A DNA stretch of 11,448 bases from DUAL01 sp964478325 (GTDB taxonomy: Bacteria; Bacteroidota; Bacteroidia; Flavobacteriales; BACL11). The stretch's first letter is position 1. Every line of letters begins with the position of its first letter. Of the stretch, positions 7,911 through 11,448 are shown piece by piece. A program made the translations under genes and the position numbers. The stretch spans positions 1 through 11,448 of the forward strand of contig CAYZIA010000052.1 in the NCBI GenBank assembly GCA_964478325.1, read 5' to 3'. Below the pieces are notes generated by a model. That model was given only the letters and a program-made list of their open reading frames with translations. It made no database searches and was not told the DNA's origin.

Positions 7911-9878
7911 CTATACTTTTTTATGTTCTAATTGCTCCAAGGTACTTTCCCAATCTTGTATCATTTGCTTCAATCTTTTTTGATTCTGCTCGTACTTTTC
8001 AAAAAAGTCCTTTTCCTTTGACAATTTCTGAAATTGTTCGGGATCTGCTAATTGCTCATCCAATTTTTGCAATTCTTTCTCCAATCTGTCTATTTGCTTC
8101 TCGAATTTACTAATCCGGTTTTTCAATCTTCTTTTTTCTCTTGCATCTTCTTTTTTCTTCTGATAGGAAAGTTGTTCTTGTTTTTTATCTTTTTTAATTT
8201 CTTTTTTCTCAGATCTTTCTAATTGCTTGAAATCTAGCAAATCTCTCTCGATTAAAAAGTTATTGATATCCCCAATATACTCTTTGATATTTTTATTTTT
8301 AAACTCGTAGACTCTCTCAGTAAGTCCTTGTAAGAAATCCCTATCGTGAGACACTAAAATTAAAGTTCCATCATAGGATTTTAATGCCCTTTTCAAAATG
8401 TCCTTAGAGATCATGTCTAAATGATTGGTTGGCTCATCCATTATAAGCAAATTGATTGGCTCAAGTAGTAATTTACAAAGTGCAACTCTTGCTCTTTCAC
8501 CTCCTGAAAGTACTTTAATTTTCTTATCCACATCATCATTTGAAAAAAGGAAAGATCCAAGAATATCTCTAACTTTTGGGCTTGTTTCAGTATTTGCAGC
8601 ATCTTGTATACACTGTAAAACACTTTTATCTTCATCCAAAAAATCAGATTGATTTTGTGCATAATAACCAATATTTATTCTGTGTCCTAGTTTTACATCT
8701 CCTGCAAAATCAATTTCGCCTACAATCACTTTTGCCAAAGTAGTCTTTCCTTCCCCGTTTTTTCCTACAAAGGCAATTTTTTCTCCCTTCACTACTTCCA
8801 GATTCACATCTTTAACCACCTGCAAATCCTCGTAATTCTTAGAGACATCTTTTACAATTAAACTAACTTTCCCAGAATGGGGAGCAGGTGGAAATTTGAA
8901 ATTCATTTTTGCTACATCTTCTTCTTCTACTTCAATTCTCTCTAGCTTGTCCAACTTCTTTATTAAGGTTTGTGCAAAGGCAGCCTTATTCTTTTTAGCT
9001 CTAAATTTATTGATAAGTACTTTGGTTTCTTCAATAAATTTATCCTGATTCTTTTTAGCTTGAATTTGCTTCTCAATTCTATCCTTTCTTAAAGTTACAT
9101 ATTTACTATAAGCCGCTTTATAATCGTTTAGTTTTCTGAAAGCTATTTCAACTGTTCTATTTGTTACACTATCCAGAAATTTTCTATCATGCGAAACTAA
9201 GACCAAAGCCCCATTGAATTTCTTGAGCCAATTCTCAAGCCAGATTATGGACTCAATATCCAAATGATTAGTTGGCTCATCAAGTAACATTATATCTNNN
9301 NNNNNNNGAGCCTCATCTGGCGGTGATGGTTTGTGCTCGTGAAGAAGAATCTTTGCAAGTTCAATACGCATTCTCCAACCACCACTAAACTCATTTGTTC
9401 CTCTTTCAAAATCAGATTGCATAAACCCTAAGCCCAAAAGCACCTGGCTCATTGTAGCTTGCAAATCTTTACCTCCTTTTATCTGAAATTCTTCTTTTTT
9501 CTCATGCAATTGATTAATAATTGACATATAAGAATCAGACTCATAATCCATTCGATTCTCCAAATCATGATTAAGTAAATCTATTTCTTTCTGTAAAACA
9601 TTTATCTCTTCGAAGGCCTTTTTAGTTTCATCAATTACGCTATACCCATCCTTAAAATCTAAATCTTGTGTTAAATAGCCTATCTTCAATCCTTTTGGAA
9701 TAGCAACATCTCCAGAATTTGGGGTTGTCTTATTTGCAAATAAATTAAGTAAAGTAGTCTTTCCCGCTCCATTCTTACCAACTAAACCGATCTTATCTCC
9801 TTTATTCACTGTTAGAAAGATATTATCAAAAACATCTTGCCCTCCGAAATACAATGAAAGATTGCTAATTGAAATCAT
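7911..9878 (-). CDS. ABC-F family ATPase (ribosome-associated), interrupted by an assembly gap
   Basis: ABC-F proteins carry two ATPase cassettes and no membrane part; they bind the ribosomal E site and act on translation or give antibiotic protection. From the ATG at 9878 (655 residues including 4 undetermined) the order is Walker A GKNGAGKTT at 34-42, signature FSGGW at 164-168, Walker B MLLDE at 197-201, a lysine-rich interdomain linker, second Walker A GKNGEGKTT at 372-380, signature LSGGE at 457-461, Walker B IMDEP at 479-483, and a charged C-terminal coiled coil from about 560. The coiled coil resembles Uup/YdiF-like members; I cannot assign a subfamily. An earlier ATG at 9893 is less likely because the family normally starts MIS-x-x-x-LSLYFGG. 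The first cassette contains ten N bases, and residues 185-194 before Walker B do not fit the family: without them the chain would read HEHKP-DIMLLDEP. That is probably an assembly fault rather than a real insertion. It stands divergent from the initiator tRNA. Confidence 0.93.
   Translation of the reverse strand: MISISNLSLYFGGQDVFDNIFLTVNKGDKIGLVGKNGAGKTTLLNLFANKTTPNSGDVAIPKGLKIGYLTQDLDFKDGYSVIDETKKAFEEINVLQKEIDLLNHDLENRMDYESDSYMSIINQLHEKKEEFQIKGGKDLQATMSQVLLGLGFMQSDFERGTNEFSGGWRMRIELAKILLHEHKPSPPDEAXXXXDIMLLDEPTNHLDIESIIWLENWLKKFNGALVLVSHDRKFLDSVTNRTVEIAFRKLNDYKAAYSKYVTLRKDRIEKQIQAKKNQDKFIEETKVLINKFRAKKNKAAFAQTLIKKLDKLERIEVEEEDVAKMNFKFPPAPHSGKVSLIVKDVSKNYEDLQVVKDVNLEVVKGEKIAFVGKNGEGKTTLAKVIVGEIDFAGDVKLGHRINIGYYAQNQSDFLDEDKSVLQCIQDAANTETSPKVRDILGSFLFSNDDVDKKIKVLSGGERARVALCKLLLEPINLLIMDEPTNHLDMISKDILKRALKSYDGTLILVSHDRDFLQGLTERVYEFKNKNIKEYIGDINNFLIERDLLDFKQLERSEKKEIKKDKKQEQLSYQKKKEDAREKRRLKNRISKFEKQIDRLEKELQKLDEQLADPEQFQKLSKEKDFFEKYEQNQKRLKQMIQDWESTLEQLEHKKV
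9298..9307. other. Assembly gap (10 N) inside the ABC-F gene
   Basis: Ten undetermined bases between the Walker B codons and the preceding helix of the first ATPase cassette. The round number suggests a placeholder or masked stretch rather than a measured length. The frame stays open through it. Confidence 0.98.
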
Positions 9879-9906
9879 AACGCAAAAATACATTATTTGA
9901 AAAAGA

Positions 9907-9936
9907 GAAAAATAACTTTAACTTAATATTGACAAA
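9907..9936 (-). promoter_or_regulatory. Candidate promoter of the ABC-F gene
   Basis: On the minus strand TTTG (9936-9933) is followed after 18 bases by TATTTTTC (9914-9907), one base off TAnnTTTG. Transcription would start near 9901, leaving a leader of about 20 bases before the ATG at 9878. A second -7 candidate, TATTTTTG at 9890-9883, is a perfect match but lacks a -33 partner and would give an almost leaderless mRNA. The first candidate overlaps the tRNA promoter on the other strand. Confidence 0.4.
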
Positions 9937-9958
9937 TAAAGTTTATGCGTTATATTTG
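9929..9958 (+). promoter_or_regulatory. Promoter of the initiator tRNA
   Basis: TTG at 9929-9931, a spacer of exactly 19 bases, and TATATTTG at 9951-9958 match the Bacteroidota housekeeping promoter TTG-N19-TAnnTTTG without a mismatch. Transcription should begin near 9963-9965, a few bases before the mature tRNA. Confidence 0.85.
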
Positions 9959-9969
9959 CGCTACTAAAT

Positions 9970-10042
<73 letters not shown>

Positions 10043-10048
10043 CTAGAT

Positions 10049-10080
10049 AAGAAAGACCCTTAAAAAGGGTCTTTCTTTAT
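10049..10080 (+). terminator. Intrinsic terminator of the tRNA-fMet unit
   Basis: A perfect 13-bp stem (10049-10061 with 10065-10077) with a 3-base AAA loop ends in a T-rich 3' side. It lies 6 bases after the tRNA and closes a single-gene transcription unit. Confidence 0.85.
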
Positions 10081-10131
10081 TGTATTGCTTATTTATATAG
10101 TATTAAGATTACTATAGTAATAAACTTATTC

Positions 10132-10152
10132 ATAAAAAAGGGGCTTTTTTAT
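10132..10152 (-). terminator. Probable terminator of the T9SS cargo/lipoprotein unit
   Basis: A 9-bp stem (ATAAAAAAG with CTTTTTTAT) around a 3-base loop lies 8 bases after the lipoprotein stop. On the minus strand the 3' arm itself supplies six T in a row. It is nearly symmetrical and could work from both sides, backing up the tRNA terminator on the plus strand. Confidence 0.6.
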
Positions 10153-10160
10153 AAACTAAC

Positions 10161-10286
10161 TTATTGATTTGAATTTTGTTCTGTAGGGACAAGGTCATGA
10201 CAAGGAGAGATGTCATCTCCTCCTTCCCCCGAACTACAAGAAACAAACATTATTGCAACAAAAAATAAAAGTGCGAGATATTTCAT
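10161..10286 (-). CDS. Tiny predicted lipoprotein, 41 residues
   Basis: A short frame starting at the ATG at 10286 encodes MKYLALLFFVAIMFVSC followed by SSGEGGDDISPCHDLVP and a polar tail ending NSNQ. The first 16 residues are a lipoprotein signal peptide with a hydrophobic core, and FVSC at 14-17 is a good lipobox, so Cys17 would be lipidated. The mature part is only 25 residues, rich in Gly, Ser and acidic residues, with one further cysteine at residue 29. The acidic stretch after the lipidated cysteine may act as a surface-export signal as known in Bacteroidota, but this is inference. The gene begins 2 bases after the stop codon of the T9SS cargo gene, so the two are almost surely co-transcribed and perhaps translationally coupled. 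A terminator hairpin follows directly. Function unknown; it is too short to match a family by eye. Confidence 0.72.
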   Translation of the reverse strand: MKYLALLFFVAIMFVSCSSGEGGDDISPCHDLVPTEQNSNQ

Positions 10287-10288
10287 AG

Positions 10289-11448
10289 TTATTTATTTAA
10301 GATTATTTTTCTTGATATTTGTTGTGCTTCTGAAGTACAATGGTCCTCTGAGCTAAAGTATACATGGTAAACCCCTGATGGATAATTACTAATGTCAATA
10401 TTCATCTCATTTTCAGAAGAAATAAATTCATCTAATACCACTCCATTACTATTTGCTAAGTAAATCCTAACAAATTGATTTCTTTCATTAATATATTTGA
10501 TGTTTAATAAATCACTTGTTGGGTTTGGAGAAATCTTCAAATCATAGATCTGCCCTGCTAAATCTGAGAAAGCGTATACCTCAGTGGTGTATTGACAATC
10601 ATAATCAGTTGTGATAACAAGAAAATAGTTACAATTAAAGACAGGTTCAAAACTATTCTCTTCTCCCATTAGCCAAGTTTCCTCAGTGTCTATATCAATA
10701 TTGTACCATTCAGATGTATAATTAATCCCGCTAGGATTAACAGTTGCATGTAAAATATCACCATCTTGGAAGATAGTAACTGATTCTACCATAGTTAAGT
10801 TCAATATGTCTGTATGGTCACATCCATTAGCATTAATACTCATATATGTATATGTTCCACCTGTAGTATAAGTATTTCCATCTATTGACCAAGTATAAGT
10901 ATCACAAGCCGCTGCATCAGTAGTTGATGTTGTAGGATAAAGACAAGAACCATCATCACAACTGGCACTTGGATCATAGTTACATGCAGTAGAATCCATA
11001 CAACCAGGATTTCCAGCTCCTGTATTCAAACCAAGAGCCAACATCATTCTAGGATTTAGATAACCTTGAATAGTGTCTAGATAAGCGTTTCCGTGAGCAG
11101 ATGACATATTAGGATTCCCTAAAATTGAATTAGCAGCACCATAACCAGGTGGCGCGCCATTTATTGCAGCAAACATAGCGTCATACCAAGTGTTATTCCA
11201 CCAATCCCAAGGCGCACCTCCTTCAGCATAAGATTCTCCCCAAGCATTTGGAGTTGTAGACGGAGGAGGCGTTATAAAAGTATATAAGCCATTATAATTA
11301 TTACCAACAGAATATCCATTAATTGTATTAAATAATGTATTATTTGATATAGAGGCTTGCGTAAAGACATCTGAGAAACAACCATTAGAAAAAACAGCAT
11401 TGTTTCCATACATATCTTGATGTTTTTGTACAATATAACTACCTTGTG
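10289..11448 (-). CDS. T9SS type A cargo protein, 5'-truncated by the window edge
   Basis: The frame is open to the right edge: eleven sense codons precede the ATG at 11413, so that ATG is probably internal and the N-terminus lies outside the window. Numbered from the first visible full codon, the 385 residues comprise an unrecognised region rich in Asn, Gly, Trp and Tyr (about 1-140); a cysteine-rich Asp/Asn module with C-M-D-S-T-A-C-N-Y and D-D-G-S-C-L-Y (148-170), a common repeat in secreted Bacteroidota proteins; a short module of the D-T-Y-T-W type (about 181-217) also typical of such proteins; a beta domain; and a T9SS type A sorting domain (about 300-385) with ISPNP at 305-309 and the closing SRKIILNK. 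The protein is thus exported across the outer membrane and anchored or released. Its activity cannot be judged without the missing N-terminus. A lipoprotein gene follows after 2 bases. Confidence 0.9.
   Translation of the reverse strand, partial: QGSYIVQKHQDMYGNNAVFSNGCFSDVFTQASISNNTLFNTINGYSVGNNYNGLYTFITPPPSTTPNAWGESYAEGGAPWDWWNNTWYDAMFAAINGAPPGYGAANSILGNPNMSSAHGNAYLDTIQGYLNPRMMLALGLNTGAGNPGCMDSTACNYDPSASCDDGSCLYPTTSTTDAAACDTYTWSIDGNTYTTGGTYTYMSINANGCDHTDILNLTMVESVTIFQDGDILHATVNPSGINYTSEWYNIDIDTEETWLMGEENSFEPVFNCNYFLVITTDYDCQYTTEVYAFSDLAGQIYDLKISPNPTSDLLNIKYINERNQFVRIYLANSNGVVLDEFISSENEMNIDISNYPSGVYHVYFSSEDHCTSEAQQISRKIILNK

Noticed and set aside
8425..8671. Short frames on both strands within the ABC-F gene
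   Set aside because: They cover the second signature and Walker B codons of the real gene and have no features of their own.
9298..9327. A genuine lineage-specific insertion in the ABC-F cassette
   Set aside because: It sits directly at the N gap, has discordant base composition, and its removal restores the family sequence in frame; an assembly artefact is simpler.
9893..9893. ATG at 9893 as the ABC-F start
   Set aside because: It adds MYFCV before the family's normal MIS start and overlaps a perfect -7 promoter element; the ATG at 9878 is better supported.
10096..10116. AT-rich inverted repeat TATAGTA/TACTATA between the tRNA and the lipoprotein gene
   Set aside because: Seven AT-rich pairs with a 7-base loop in AT-rich DNA are easily expected by chance, and no T-run follows.
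11370..11448. Possible caspase-like (clan CD) protease, from the cysteine in FSNGCFSD with an upstream histidine in the partial T9SS cargo
   Set aside because: The conserved histidine-glycine motif and flanking hydrophobic strands are not visible, and the N-terminus is missing; the resemblance is too weak.

Overview
The window looks like chromosomal DNA from a low-GC member of the Bacteroidota, most likely of the order Flavobacteriales. Four signs point there. Two genes end in type IX secretion (T9SS) type A sorting domains. Promoters fit the Bacteroidota form TTG-N19-TAnnTTTG, which is perfect in front of the tRNA. Start codons lack Shine-Dalgarno sequences. The initiator tRNA has no encoded CCA end. 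Genus or species cannot be read from the sequence.

Layout on the plus strand from the left: the 3' part of metK (S-adenosylmethionine synthetase) with a strong terminator, then a 1142-residue secreted beta-propeller protein carrying PKD, jelly-roll-like and T9SS sorting domains. Convergent to these, on the minus strand (read right to left), are an ABC-F ATPase of the ribosome-associated type, a predicted outer-membrane protein with its own promoter and terminator, and the era-der pair of ribosome-assembly GTPases, whose ends overlap by 8 bases. Near position 10000 a plus-strand initiator tRNA-fMet lies as a self-contained unit with its own promoter and terminator, divergent from the ABC-F gene. 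At the right edge, on the minus strand, is the 3' part of a second T9SS cargo protein, followed after 2 bases by a 41-residue lipoprotein gene that is easy to miss.

Functionally, the centre is a translation and ribosome-biogenesis neighbourhood (Era, Der, ABC-F ATPase, initiator tRNA), and both flanks are cell-surface or secretion genes typical of the phylum. The genes do not form one obvious pathway.

I found no mobile element, CRISPR array, toxin-antitoxin pair, phage-defence cassette or clearly new system. The points most worth a second look are: a 10-N gap in the ABC-F gene next to a 20-base GC-rich tail that breaks the Walker B region; the overlapping divergent promoters of the initiator tRNA and the ABC-F gene; two intrinsic terminators pressed against the start codon of the next gene; and the tiny lipoprotein coupled to the T9SS cargo gene.
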